NCBI GenBank assembly: GCA_963575745.1
Contig: CAUYUJ010015011.1
Coordinates: 296,877-360,876, forward strand
DNA length: 64,000 bases
DNA from: Prorocentrum cordatum
Lineage: Eukaryota; Sar; Dinophyceae; Prorocentrales; Prorocentraceae
Reading direction: 5' to 3'
Position 1 is the first letter of the stretch. Every line of letters starts with the position of its first letter. The notes under the pieces were generated by a model, which had not been told where the DNA came from, did not search any database, and saw only the letters and a program-made list of their open reading frames with translations. Below, in pieces: positions 20,204 to 32,068 of the stretch. The position numbers and the translations under genes were made by a program.

Positions 20204-23200
20204 GGGGGGCGGGGGAGGGGCCACAGGCTCGGCCACGATGGGCTCCACATCCAAAACTCGAACCCCCCTGACAGGGCCAATCATGCGAACCCTGGGCAGA
20301 TGGGCGAAATCATCAGTTAACCCCTTGGCCCTGTTGGCCTGCTGCTCACAACGCCGGGTTGCCCGAGCCTCATCAATCTCACACTGAGTGGGACGCACAC
20401 CACAGGCCACAAGGCCACGAAAACAACTCTTGGACCTCGCTAAGTGTTTATACAACCTCCCGTTGGAACGGTAATCCCACCCACAGATAGAGCAGCAGGT
20501 ACCAACGGCCATCATGGCTGGGGAGACGGGGATGGGGTGCTGCTTACCCCTGTGAGCGCGCAAGGCGCGCTCAGTCTTGAAGAGCTGGCCGCACTCGTAG
20601 CACATGTAGGACGTCCCCTCAACCACTGGGGCCGCGTCCAAGGGCGTGCCAACGAGCGCCTCGCGCACCCTGATGTCCCACAGGTGGAGCAGGTGTCGGT
20701 CACTCCACCACTCTCTAGCTCTCAGGATCACGGTTTTAATCGTGGCCCGAAAACGCTGGGGGTCCATCTGAAGTGCGGCCAGCCACTCATCAAGCCCCCC
20801 CGTCCCAGGGACAGAACCGGGTTCCAGGAAAGAAACAAACCAATCGAAACTCGAGGCCAACGCCGAGGCCCAGCTCCTTCGATGCAGGAGGGAAACGTCT
20901 AGAAGGGTCAACAAATATCGCGGCGCAAACTTGAACATCCGAACCAAGAAACGAAGCCTGGAGACATGAACAACAGCATCCCAGGGAAGCCGATCGGCAC
21001 GTGCTAAAACATCCCAGTACGAAAGATGGTGCTCAGGCGAGTTGCTTGCAGGAAGTCCAAGCGCACAACGATACAAAAACTCGTGGCAACACCGCACTCT
21101 AGATTGAACGGCCTGTGGCATGGGGCGCCACAAACACGAGGCATAGAAGCATCTGCTGGATCCGAAGGCTTCCGTGTACAAGAGTTTGGCACGGAGGGGG
21201 AGGGACATGCGAGGAGCGACGGTAGCCTTGATGGGCCTGACAGCGGCCCGAGCAGACATGGAACGCGCAGAAATCTCCAACCCTTCAGATCCAGTGTCAG
21301 CCAGAATTACCCCCAGGCACTTGTGGGAGCGCACGACGGCGACCTTGACTTTCCACTGGGGGGAGACTAAGAAGGGCTCGGGCCGATCGAACACCTCCCG
21401 ATGGGCAGCCTGGGAGCCCCCCCCTCGAAATCTCAACATTATCTTGGTCTTGGTAGGGTTCAAGGCCAGCCCATGCCGGGCACAAACCGCGAAAACAATA
21501 TCGATGAGTTCACTTAACATCTGCAGGAGTTCTGCAGGCTCGGGAGAGGCCACGGAGGGGGTCAGGTCGTCGACAAACGAAACTGAAGCACACACTTCAT
21601 CGGGGTCGACAGCCGAGGAGAAAACTCGCACAGTGGGGGTGGGAAGCCAACGAATCTCTCTCATTTCCATCTCAGCTTCAATCTCCGCTTGAACACTAGC
21701 GAAAGCAACGTTAAACACGTCAGTCGCCATCACAGTGCCGGGACGGCAACCAGTGCGGGGAATGACATATCCATCAGCACCCCCCACAGCCCAGAACGCC
21801 CCCCTCTGGGCCTCACGAAGTAAGGCGACGAGGTGGGGCTTCTCGATCGTCTGATCAAAGATGGGGCCAGAGAGCAACTGGGCACGAACTCCAGCAGCCA
21901 AAATCGTAGGCACAGGGAGTTCTTCCAAGGCTTCACTGAGCAACTCCCCCTCACCTGGTAAATCATACACCAACTGCCGAATGGTGGAGTAGAAAGCCGC
22001 CGTAAGATCACAAAATAGGGACCCGCACGAAACCCCCCGCGCTTCGGCGGCCGCCCAGAAGGCCTTAACAAAATGCGCGGCAGTGTCGCACGATCTACCA
22101 GGTAACCCCCCACATTGCTGGGCCAACAGCGCAGCATACAGATAGTCCAGGGAGAGGCTTCTGAGATGCCGGTGATGGATCTTACATATCGTGTTCGTCA
22201 TCAAAATGCTGCGCTGGTTGGCGGCCAAGGCAATCAAGCCTTTCCCCTTGAAGAAAGTGCCAACGCGTCCGTCTTTAAAGGCCAGGGGTTCTCTAGAGGT
22301 CATGGTGACCTTGGTCAAGAGGGGTTGAATGACTTCCACCAGCTCGAGGGGGGCAAGCTTGAGCAGGTCGGGGGGAAAGCCATCAGGGCCAGGGGCCCTC
22401 CCTCCTTGGATACCCCTCATCAAAGATAACAACCCAACCTTCGAGACAAAGAGCTCCAAGTCCCGAGGAGCCTCATCAGAAAGGAGTGGGAGCATGTCAT
22501 TATAGTGGCTTTGGATCCCTTCAGCATCCGCGAACTTGCCACACTCAACTTTGGCAAAATGCTGCTGAAGGTTGTTGGCCACGTCGGATTCCGTACAAAG
22601 CGCCGTCCCGTCTTCGGTGGTCGAATAGGGGAAAGTGGTGGGAATCTTCGGAGGACGACCTCCAAACTGCATCAAAACCTTGGTCTTCGACCACTCCGAG
22701 CGGGGAAGCCCAAAATCCCTTGCTTCAACGATCGTGTCAGCCTGGGCCTCCAGGTGATTGCACCTGTCTTGCTCCAGAGCATTGGCCACAAGCTGCTCAG
22801 TATCTATCAGAAAACGCTGAAGCCCGAAAACCATGGCATAGCAACAGAGCCTACCAGAGGCCCACCCTTGGAACACCTGGGCCAGAAGATCATAGTGGGG
22901 CCTCCAGAATTGCGCCCTCTCTTGCATGGCAAGCCCAAGGATATCCCCAGATAACCAGCGGCCGCAAAAGTGGGAAAGCACGTCGCCATACAAAGGCCCT
23001 TGCTGATCCAGAAAGGGGGCAACTTTTTTCAAGACTCTGGTGGCCCCCCGACGAGCGGTGATCAGGTCAACCGAGGCCTGTGAAACATAAGGCTGTCTGG
23101 GTCGGCGAGGGGCGACTCCAAAGGCCTTCGCCGCTGCCCTCATGACCCCCGTGGACACACAAACATGATGCTCGGAGACAGGGACCTGCCAGGGGACAAC

Positions 23201-25510
23201 AGAGAGCCCTCGAAGTTCTTCCTTGAAAACCCCGAGCTTCTGAGGGTCCTTGAAAGCCTCTCGGTCGAGCTTCTTTCCTGACGAAATTTGGCGGACCTGA
23301 ACGGCTTGCCAAGCAAAAGTAGCGATCACAGGCTGGTGGTCAACATGTGTCGTCAGCTTATCAATGTCGTGAAACGCGTCGGATGTGAGGGCGTGGTTAG
23401 CAAGCCATGTCTTCGCTGAGACATAGTCGATCCGATGCCTCAACCCCTGTGGCGACTGCCAAGTCCAGTCGTCTGGACTACCAAGCCAAGTGTTGACTGC
23501 TTTGTGCTCGGAGGCGAGCAGGAAGGTGTGTAAGTGCTCTCCCCCTTCATCCTGTTCCTGAACAAAGCCGGCACTCCCGACGGCGTCCGAAGGCAAGTTA
23601 CCAACCCTGCCGTTGGCGTCCAGGAAACACAAATCGGCCCCCCACTTATCATGCAGCTCTTGGAGCGAGTCCCAGAATGCGGCCCTCTCAGAGGCCCCAG
23701 CGCCGGAGTGGGGAGCGTGCCCAACCAACAAATTACAGACCAGCCCAGGCGCGCTCAAGGCCACAAGAAGCCATCGGGGGCTGGCGGATATAACACGAAA
23801 ATGCCTTTTCTCAAAGAAAAGGGGCTTCCCCCTGCAAGTGCCGTACGAGATCCTAGTATTAGCCCACAGCTCACACCCAAGCTCGTGAGACGCGTGCCCC
23901 GAAGAAAGCACAAAATACGCACCAGAGGAGTAGGCGCCCTGAGGGTTCCTGGCCTCTTGGACCCCAGCCAGCAAAACACCCTCCTGGTCAAACTGGGTTT
24001 TGATAGCCAAATTGCGAGCGAAGCGGAGTTTGCCCTTTCTGCCGCGACGCTTGGCAACAGCTGCACTCTTGGCATTGAAGGTGGCCACCTTGAGGCGCAA
24101 CGCATGGGATCCCTTGGAGGACTTGAGCGGGGGCCTATGTCCAAGGTCGTCAGAAGCCTCAGTCGAAACTGGGGGCGCACACAAACCTTGATCTGAGAGG
24201 GTGGGGTACGCCTGGGCCAAACCCACAGCCGGGCGCTCCAACCACTCCCACTCGCGGGCAGGCCCATGCTTAGTGGCCTCGGCCCACAGGGGGGGAACGA
24301 AGCAGGGCCCCCATTGCTCAGTGCCCACGAGATCCGCAAGGTGGTCTGCTAGGGAGTTCCACGGGTGCCCCTCGTGCCCCTTAACATGGCAAAGCCTCAA
24401 AGGGGGGGTGTCATGTGAGGGCCATCTCTCCTTGGCACGGGCCAAAGCTAGGTCAAACATGATCAAAAGCATGCAAGCAATTTTGTTATTTTCCGAGACC
24501 GTAGCAGCGCCGTAGACATAGTCGCACACGTTCTGAGAGTCCGTGTGAATGACCGCTGGCGGGTGCTGCTGGTCGCTGATGATTGCCATCAAGACCCAGA
24601 CGACGGCCGCACACTCGACATCCGTGCTGTCCAGCCCACCCCGTCCACGCGGGGTCAGAAAGGAGCTCAAAAAGGGGGCCGCCCACACACCCTGGAACGA
24701 GCACCCCAAGTGATCGGTACCGATTCGGACCGCAGCCCAGGCCCCAGAAGCGTCGTCCCCATGGCGCAAGGAACCATCGGTGAAGTAAGAAACCTCGTCC
24801 CAGTCGGAAACCCTCGGAGGACAGAGCCCTAGAGCCCACGAAGATTCCACTGGTAAATCCTGGGGAAGCCCGAAGACCCAAGACATCGCCGCCACGGAGG
24901 TGACAAGTTCCAGGATGGTCGGTCCTCGCTCAAAGTGACACCATAATTGCGTAAGAGAAGAAGGAGGCAAGGTTGCGGGCTCACTGCTACCCGCATGCTC
25001 CTCGGAACATCCTGATAGATCAGGTCTAGCTTCAAAACAGTGGGGAGGGGACATATGGCCCATGGCCCCTACCCCCTTGACCGACAAAGAAACATGTGGC
25101 GACGACCCCAGCACTTCCTCACTGTAACGAGGGCGCTGGTCCTCAACCTCCACACTTGACAAAAGTGGTCCGAGCTCATGGGCATCGAACTGCGAGTCAA
25201 ACTCAGAATCGAATTGGCTGGCCTGGTCACGTGTCGTCTCCCCCCGACCGTGATCCTCCTCACTCCTCCTCATCTGGCCATCAGATCGACATCTAAGGAT
25301 CCCCACTGACGGATCTGTGCTGGCTTCACACCACGATGTATTAGGGGCCTGTGAAACTAGAGCCTGAGATCCACAATCGGCCTTCAAACAAGATTTTAAT
25401 TTCCTGGGGGGTTGAGAAGGGGGGTCATACGATAACCATGAGCACTGAGAGAAGGAGGTCAACTTTTCCCCAGGGTGAAAGGCTCTAACCATGCACTCCC
25501 CGAAACTCAC
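20204..25510 (-). CDS. element A ORF2: RNase H, endonuclease, reverse transcriptase, zinc fingers
   Basis: Open for about 1,765 codons. Residues counted from the GTG at 25510; the first ATG is codon 7. RNase H about 240-395 with acidic set D245 (FTDGS), E299, D324 (HTDSQ), D389 (NSLAD). Endonuclease/exonuclease/phosphatase domain about 472-735: N479, E519, D631/N633, D695, D724-H725. RT about 1035-1360: GGRAPGPDGFP, motif A FCDLTAAF (D1168), motif B PGTVMATD, motif C FVDD (1312-1315). Fingers CYECG...H...H (1637-1658) and CSICG...H...C (1673-1696). All catalytic residues I can place are present, so it was recently functional. RNase H ahead of the endonuclease is unusual for LINEs. ORF1 ends in the GTGA overlap at 25507-25510. 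Confidence 0.9.
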
Positions 25511-26990
25511 ACTTCGCTCTGCCGAGGGTCTTTCCTCGGCGGCGATTCCCCCGTGGGCGCAGCAGGGCTCCTCTTGCCCCCAGGGGGGTCCACATAAACC
25601 GAAGGGCCCACAGGCGGCGCCAAAAGCGGATCCTCTACCCCCTGGGTCGGATGCATGGGCTGGGTAGGGGATAAAAAAGGGGAGTGCATGTCCTGAGGGC
25701 CGGGCATCATCTCAGAATCAGCTTTGGCCCCTTGTGTCCCGTATGGATCCTCCGCGGCCTCCGTGGGCTCGATAGCGCCTGGGTCCAAGACGGGCGTGGG
25801 CATGTCGGGCTGGCCCGCGGGGATGCTCGTCGGGCTGGCCTGCACCTCGATGGGCGGCTCCTGATGGCCACGCGCCGCCGCCTCCGCCTGGGCCCTCTCG
25901 AACTCCGCTCGCTCCTGGATCTTCCTGACCTCCTCGGCCTCCTGCTGCTGCCTCCTGAACATACCGAACGCGTCCTGGGGGGCTGCTGCTGAGGCACTCG
26001 CACTGCTTGCCGAGAGATGGCCAATCAACATAGTCATCTGCTGGTCCGTATGCTGCTGCTTCTCCATCAGCAGCTTGAGCATCTCGTTAATCGCCTGCAC
26101 CTCAGAACTTGGGGCCGGGGGCTGCTGCACTGGTGGCTGTTGAACTGGCTGTCCCACTCTCTGCTGAGGCGGCGGCGGCATGGACGGCGGGAAACCCATG
26201 TTACACTGCTGCTGGGCACGGGGCCTCCTGCACACTGCTGCTGGGGGGCTGGCGGCGGCGGTGGGAAGGTCGGCTTCTCCGTACGTGGATCTGCCCCCAT
26301 CTGCATCGTCGGGATGAAGGTGCAAAAGCCACGGGCTCCTGGCGTATCTTCTCCCACCATGTAGTCCTCCAGCTCCTCTAGCTCGTCGATCGCGGCCTGC
26401 CACGCGTACAGGTCGGTCTCCGACTGCTTGTAATCCGATTGTAACTCGCCGAGCTTTACCGAAAGATTGCGAATGTGTTCCTGGCACCTGTCTCGCTTCG
26501 ACTTCAACTCCGCGAGCTGGTCGTTTAGCTTCTCGCACGTGCTCATCATGTACTTGAGACACGATATCTCACGAACGAAACCCTGTGGATCATCCTTGCC
26601 GGCTTTGCGACTGATGATGATGAGCCTTCCCAACTCGAACATGCGCTGCTTCGTCTTCGTCTTGTAAGACTTGATGCCTGGCACGTCCGATGGGACCTGC
26701 TCGTACCCCAAGAAACGCATTGCCTCCAACGCTTCCGATCTTTTCATTGTCACTACCCTGCCGATGAGCTGCTTAATATCTTGCTCTTCCCGCTTCAATT
26801 CCTTCTGCTGGTTCTCCTGACGGATGGTCTGGCGGGTCCGACTAGACGCGCGGGGACGATCCTGCTCAGGGCCTCGAGGAACGACTCGCTGACTCCAATG
26901 ACGACCACATAGACACTTCCAATGGTGGCCCTTGACGAACCTGCCGCAAGGGCAGTCCCACGTCTGCTGGGGGCCTCCTTGGCGATTCAT
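25507..26990 (-). CDS. element A ORF1: Cys-cluster, coiled-coil, PQ-rich protein, frameshifted
   Basis: Starts at ATG 26990 (MNRQGG). Near the N-terminus WDCPCG...KCLCGRHW gives four cysteines, a likely zinc site. A long charged helical part follows (QENQQKELKREEQDIKQ; later LKSKRDRCQEHIRNL), coiled-coil-like. A Pro/Gln-rich linker (FPPPPPAPQQQC) leads to a frame change at about 26203-26245, where a 14-bp direct repeat spaced 29 nt apart occurs. The second frame runs through VQAINEMLKLLMEKQQ to the TGA at 25507-25509. LINE ORF1 proteins bind element RNA; that role is inferred from position. The 29-nt repeat is the likely cause of the frameshift. Confidence 0.65.
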
Positions 26991-27185
26991 CGCAAATAAT
27001 GGGGAACTGTGGTGGTTCCTAAGGAGGGATCGAGCTTTGGAAATCGCAAGAATCAGGCGGGCGCGCGTGCGCTTCAAGCGCTGGCGCCTGTGCCAAGGAG
27101 CTTCCTTGGCCGTAGTGAAAGAAAGTGTCGGTCGCGGCCTCTCTGAAGGCACGCCTAGGGTCGGGCACCCTGCACCTGGGCCAGA

Positions 27186-27231
27186 CGCCTCTCCTCCCCC
27201 TCCTCTTCCTCCTCCTCCTCCTCCTCCTAGC
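27186..27231. repeat. (CCT)n tract between elements A and B
   Basis: Short CCT microsatellite between the head-to-head 5' ends of the two LINEs. Same strand orientation as the tracts at 17808-18735 and 33610-33655. Confidence 0.95.
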
Positions 27232-27323
27232 CATATCCAGGTTTCGAGCTGAATCAGCAACCTTTTGGTCCGCGCACTTGGAAGTGGCGCAGCGGGCCAG
27301 AGCCAACCTTCAGTGATCCGTTC

Positions 27324-28337
27324 ATGGCAAGCCACGGGCAGGCGCAACACATCAAGGTGTGGACGTGCCGCGCCCATGCGTGCCGCTTCCAGAACTTCGG
27401 CTTCCGCTCGGAGTGCTGGCGGTGCGGCGGCAAGGCTCCCCAGCACATCCTCAACCAGCAGCGCCGGCAGCCCAAGGCTGGGCAAGTGCGGGCGCCGCAA
27501 GGTGAATGGAGTCGTTGGCCACCTCGGACCTCGGTCCACAACCCGCGGACCGTTCAGCAGCAGCCCATGCTGGAGTGGCCCGACGAGGACAAGTTCACCA
27601 ACGACCAGCTCTTGGCTCTCCTCGAGAAGCGAGGCGTGGCTAAGGAGTCTCGGGTCCTTGGTGAGGTGCGGAACTCCTTGGCCGAGGCCCAAGCTGCCGA
27701 GTCTGCCCCGGCCGACCTGTCGAAGAAGAGCCTGCAGGACCTCTTGCAGCGGCAGGTCAAGAAGCAGAAGCAGATCGAGGCGGCCAAGGAGCGTGTCGCA
27801 GAGGCCGAGAAGGTCTTGCGCAAGGCGCGCGAGGACCACGACGCCGAGGTGGAGCAGCTCGCGCGGCACAGGGCCGCCCTCGCCGACATCGACAAGCACG
27901 TCAAGGCCGCCCAGGCCAAGACGGTGCTCCCCGCGGTCGCCGGCCCCGAGGCCGACCTCGACCCGAAGCTGGACCTTGAGCACCTTGTGTTCCTCAAGCA
28001 GGTCCTCGAAAGCGGGAGCAAGCGGTTCGGCTTCGATATCTCAGGTTTCAACGCGATGGCCGACGCGAAGGAGGCGGAGGTCCAAGCCAAGCTGCAGGCC
28101 TCTGCTCGGCCGCCTGATGCAGGTGGTAGGGCTGCTGCTGGGGCCGCTGCTGCAGACGGCGCTCAGCCAGCATCTGCTGGCGGAGCGCCTGCAGACGACA
28201 CCATGGGATTGGACGCCCAAGATCGCGACCTCCAAGAGCATCTCAAGACAGCAGGCGTGGACGTCTCCGACCCATCAGCTGTCAAGCGACTTCTTGATGG
28301 AATCCAGTCGGTTGCCAAGAAACCCAAACGTGGGTAA
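27324..28337 (+). CDS. element B ORF1: RanBP2-type finger plus coiled coil
   Basis: 337 codons from ATG 27324. Residues about 12-32 read VWTCRAHAC...FRSECWRCGG, a W-x-C-x4-C-x9-C-x2-C pattern close to RanBP2-type zinc fingers, which bind single-stranded RNA. Residues about 95-200 are a Lys/Glu/Ala heptad-like coiled coil (RQVKKQKQIEAAKERVAEAE). A Gly/Ala-rich linker and a basic tail follow. Intact. Likely the RNA-binding, multimerising ORF1 of the LINE. The ORF2 frame opens at ATG 28297, overlapping the last 41 nt. Confidence 0.75.
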   Translation: MASHGQAQHIKVWTCRAHACRFQNFGFRSECWRCGGKAPQHILNQQRRQPKAGQVRAPQGEWSRWPPRTSVHNPRTVQQQPMLEWPDEDKFTNDQLLALLEKRGVAKESRVLGEVRNSLAEAQAAESAPADLSKKSLQDLLQRQVKKQKQIEAAKERVAEAEKVLRKAREDHDAEVEQLARHRAALADIDKHVKAAQAKTVLPAVAGPEADLDPKLDLEHLVFLKQVLESGSKRFGFDISGFNAMADAKEAEVQAKLQASARPPDAGGRAAAGAAAADGAQPASAGGAPADDTMGLDAQDRDLQEHLKTAGVDVSDPSAVKRLLDGIQSVAKKPKRG

Positions 28338-29256
28338 TGATTGTACTTCGTCTTTCACGGTTTGGTCTTTCAACTCCAGCACGTGGGCATCGGCGCAATC
28401 AATGCTGGAGTGGGCACGGCATGATGCCGAGTTGCGTTTCCCAGATGTACTTTGTCTACAGGAGCATCGGCTCAAGGGGGCTGGCAAGGTCAACCAAGTT
28501 CACAAATGGTCACCGGACAGGGGGTTCTACCACAGCTTCCATCTGGCAGAGTCCACTGGAGCGGGACTCACAGAGTCCAGCGGGGGATGCGCGATTTTGT
28601 CGAGAATTACGGCTTCACCGTGCTCGCCTATGACTTCTGCGACCTTTCCAGGGCATCGGGTATCCGCTATGATGTTGAACATTGGCCTCAACGTCCCGTT
28701 CTACGTGATATCGGTGCACCTCACCGCCAGCATCGGGTTCATGGGGGAGAACCTCGATTTCCTGGTGTCCCTGATGCAGTATGTGGGGTCTTTGCAGGGC
28801 CCTTGGCTGATAGCAGGCGATTGGAACCTGACTCCGCCAGAGTTGGATTCATGGTCGAAGAAGGCGCAGGGGCGAGTCCTCTGCTCGGGGGAGCCCACGC
28901 GCGGAAGCCGGGAGCTGGATTTCGCCATCTGCAGCAACGTGATCGCCCCCTTCGTCGCGGAGGTGGCGATGGTAGAGGCGGCGCCTTCGCGGACGCATTG
29001 TCCTGTTGCCTTTCGTTTCCAAGGCTTGCACAGGCAGGCCAAGGTTCCTAGAGCGATCTACCCGAAAAAGTTCCCCATGGAGAAACCGCTGCCAGTCCGG
29101 CCCGCCCCCGTGGAATCGGAGCCATGGGAGTGGCCGTGGCAGATCGGTGCAGAGTTGCCTCCTGAGTTGGGGCCTGCTTGTGAGGCCTGGCTGGATCACG
29201 TTGAATCATATCTTATACAGCTCCATGACATCCAACCGCTGTGTCAATCGAGCTAG
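28297..29256 (+). pseudogene. element B ORF2 part 1: EEP endonuclease, ends in TAG
   Basis: APE-like endonuclease that would nick target DNA for target-primed reverse transcription. Motifs in order: VWSFNSSTW (Asn), LCLQEHRL (Glu), GGCAILSR, VISVHLTA, IAGDWNLTP (Asp/Asn), RELDFAI (Asp), THCPVAF (His). All expected residues are present. The ATG at 28297 was chosen because the first strand (FTVWSFN) lies ahead of the next in-frame ATG. TAG at 29254-29256 cuts it off, but the same frame continues directly (QGRSKGFQ...), so this is a single premature stop. Confidence 0.8.
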
Positions 29257-32068
29257 CAAGGTAGAAGCAAGGGGTTCCAAGTAGCGCACCAGCCGTTGGA
29301 GACGGCTTGGAAGCAAGACATTCGCCAGGGATCGTCTCTGGAGTTTCGCACTTGGACGTCTTTTCTGTCAGCGTGCATGCGCCTCCATTGCCTCGCACAC
29401 AATGCTAGGGGGCAGGGCTGTCCAAGACTGGCCGCCCTCGAGCGCCAGTGCAAAACTGTTGCCCGCTTTTGTATCTCTTGGCCATTGGAAGGTCCACTTC
29501 TGTCGTGGGCCTCCTCCTCCATCTCTGACCTTATCTGTCTGCTCCGGGGTGGAGGGCGGGGTGCGTTGGAGTTTCTGGAGGGGGTGGGAGATCACGTCAA
29601 CGGCCTTCAGACAGCGGATCGGCAGGCCAGGAGCGCTGCCTGGAGGGCATGGGCCCAGGCCGCTGCCGCGGAGAAGGGAGGGAAGGCTGCTTGCGCCTTC
29701 GTTAGGGAACCGACCCCAGCCACCCAGACCTCCGTGCCAGGGGGCGACGATGTCCCTGCGATGCCGGCTGTGGGGCAGCAGGCAGTTGACATTTTGCTAG
29801 AAGAGTTGGAGCCTCTCTGGAGTAATCCCAGACGCGACGGTGAGCAGCACCCACGGGACTGGGGCCCTGATTTGGCTTCCTCGGTTTTGGCTGGTTTGGG
29901 GCCGCGGGCCGATGTCTCCGAAGGCCTCGGTCTTGTTAGTGCCTTGGGTCCCTGGGAAGGTTTGCCAGGAATCACCGTCGAGGATTTAGACAGAGTGCTA
30001 ACTTCTTATCCCGCCTCCACGGGATTAGGTTGGGATCGATTGCATCCCAGGCAGATTTTATGGTTGCCGGGTCTGAATAAGCAGGCATTCATTGACATCT
30101 TGCATAGGTGGGAGCAGGACCCCGAAGCATTGGACCTGTGGGCTCTCCTTGTCATTTTCCTTGAAGCCTGCCCCATCCGGGGGAGTCCGCCCCATCGTTC
30201 TCTCGTCAATCTGGGGGGGGGTCTGGTCCAGGCTCCGGCAGCGTATTGCACGCAGGTGGGAGCTTTCATTCGACAGCTCGGCTTTTTGGGGCTCGACTGG
30301 CTTCACCTGCCATCGCGCGGGCCACGTCCGCAACTTAGTGCAACGATTTGCTAGGCTTAAGGGTCTCACTGCAGTCAGCGGACTGCTTGATTTATCCTAT
30401 AATTATGAGCACATCTCGCATGCAGATCTTTTCCAGGAGGCCCTGCTCACGGGGTTCCCCATTCGTTTGCTGAAGTGTCTGAGCTCTGGGCATCGCCTCC
30501 CACGTAGAGCCGCATGGGGGGCGATTATCTCAGAGCCTTTAGTTGCCAACGGTACGGTAGCAGCAGGCTGTAGCAACGCGCTCGCATTAGCGAAGCTGCT
30601 AGTGCACACTGATCAAAAAACTCCAGCGGAAGTGCCCGCAGGTCCGGTTCCAGAACCTCGTTGATGATTTTCTTCTTCAGGCGATCGGTGGTCGAGCGCA
30701 GATTGTGGAGCAATTTCCATCGGCCATGGTGGATTTAGTGGCCGGCCTCGAACACAAGAAACTCAAAGTCAATTGGGATAAGACTGGATATATGACCAGC
30801 ACTCCCGATGTTGATCCAGACCTGGCGAAACGCTGGGATCTAGATGCTGCTCAGAAATTGCATGCCGGTCGCTGTCTTGGGACAGACGCCAGCAGCGGTG
30901 CCAGCCGCAGCGTGCAGGAGCAAGATAAAAGGCTTGCTAAGGCCAAGTCTGTCTCCGCCCGTGTAGTCCAGCTCAGACAAGCCGGGGCCAGTGTCAGCAC
31001 GATAATGCGGGGTTCTCCTACGGCGACGGCGGTTTGGGGATCTGCTGTCACTGGCCTAGGCGATCACAAATTGCATTCTCTACGAGTCGCGGCCCGTCGT
31101 GCGGAGGGCCGCGTGCCTCCTGGGACGTCGGTGGCCCTTCGGCTGCGAGCGACGCCTAGAGGTGCATCTAGGGACCCATGGGTGGTCCACGCCGTAGAGG
31201 TTATAAAGCACTGGACCCTGTCGGTCGTTTCCCCTCTCCCTGGGCGCGGGCCCTTGGAAGCTTGTTTGGAGGCCGGTCAGGCTATCCTTGGTCGGGCCCA
31301 GCCTTGGTCCCAGGTGGTGTATCCCGCCCAGGCTGCATTGCTTTCCTTGGCCAGGGTCGGCGCGACACTGCCTGCGGCCACAGTTTATAGGAACCCATTT
31401 TGGGGAGATTTTGATATCCCGCAGTATTCACTTGGATTCTTCATGAATTTGGTCCGCGACGCTGCCATGGCGGCGTCCGATGTTGCAGCGCTCAGGCGCT
31501 TGGAAGGCGCCTGGGTTTCGCCTCTTCACTGGGCGCCCGTGTCCGCCGCGTTGAACAGATCCTATTCGGCGGGATGGACAGCCCACATGTGTTCTGCCAT
31601 TCGATCGCTGGTGGGAGGCAGCCATTGGCCCCAAGCCAGGCTGCATGACCGCGGGAAGGCGCTCCACGACCGATGCGCCCATTGTGGAGCACGGGGCACG
31701 TTGTGCTATCGATTTTATGATTGTCCAAGGCTTAGCGCCGTCCGGCGCGAAGATTGCCCTGAACACGTCGAGCAAGCTGCCAGCCATGTCCAGGATCTGA
31801 GTGAATTCTTTGGTGAATTGTTTTGTCGCTGCCTGTGGCCATCGCCCAGGTTTTGTTTTCCCCGCGACGAAGCTCCCGAGGAAAACTGGTTGCGCTTTGT
31901 CGGGGTTTTCCTTGGGTGGAAATTTTCGGGGAAGACCTTCGTCGATGGAAGCGCTTTTAACACCGCTCACGCCAGCCTGAGTAGGGCTGGATGGGCGGTC
32001 GTTGCGGTAGACCCGGCAGGGCAGCTCATAGGAGCCATGCGTGGGGTGGTGCCCCTAGCTTCAGGCCC
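29257..32068 (+). pseudogene. element B ORF2 part 2: RT, zinc finger, RNase H start, frameshifted
   Basis: Continues in frame to about 30160 (linker, then STGLGWDRLHPRQI of the RT fingers). It shifts frame near 30151-30170, just before PSGGVRPIVLSSIWGG. Motif A is LLDLSYNYEHI and motif B NGTVAAGCSNALAL. A second shift at about 30609 leads into RFQNLVDDFLL (motif C VDD, 30650-30675) and LKVNWDKTGYM. Later come a Cys/His finger (CAHCGARG...CYRFYDCP, about 31675-31730) and the opening RNase H strand TFVDGSAF (31937-31955). Frameshifts plus the upstream stop make it inactive. Motif order is typical of LINEs with C-terminal RNase H. Confidence 0.8.

Noticed and set aside
26250-26562. N-terminal part of the 351-codon minus frame
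   Set aside because: Shadow of the first ORF1 frame of element A; meaningful sequence in this frame starts only after the frame change near 26230.
27265-28296. N-terminal part of the 663-codon frame overlapping element B ORF1
   Set aside because: It is the Arg/Ser-rich shadow of ORF1; real ORF2 content starts near 28297.
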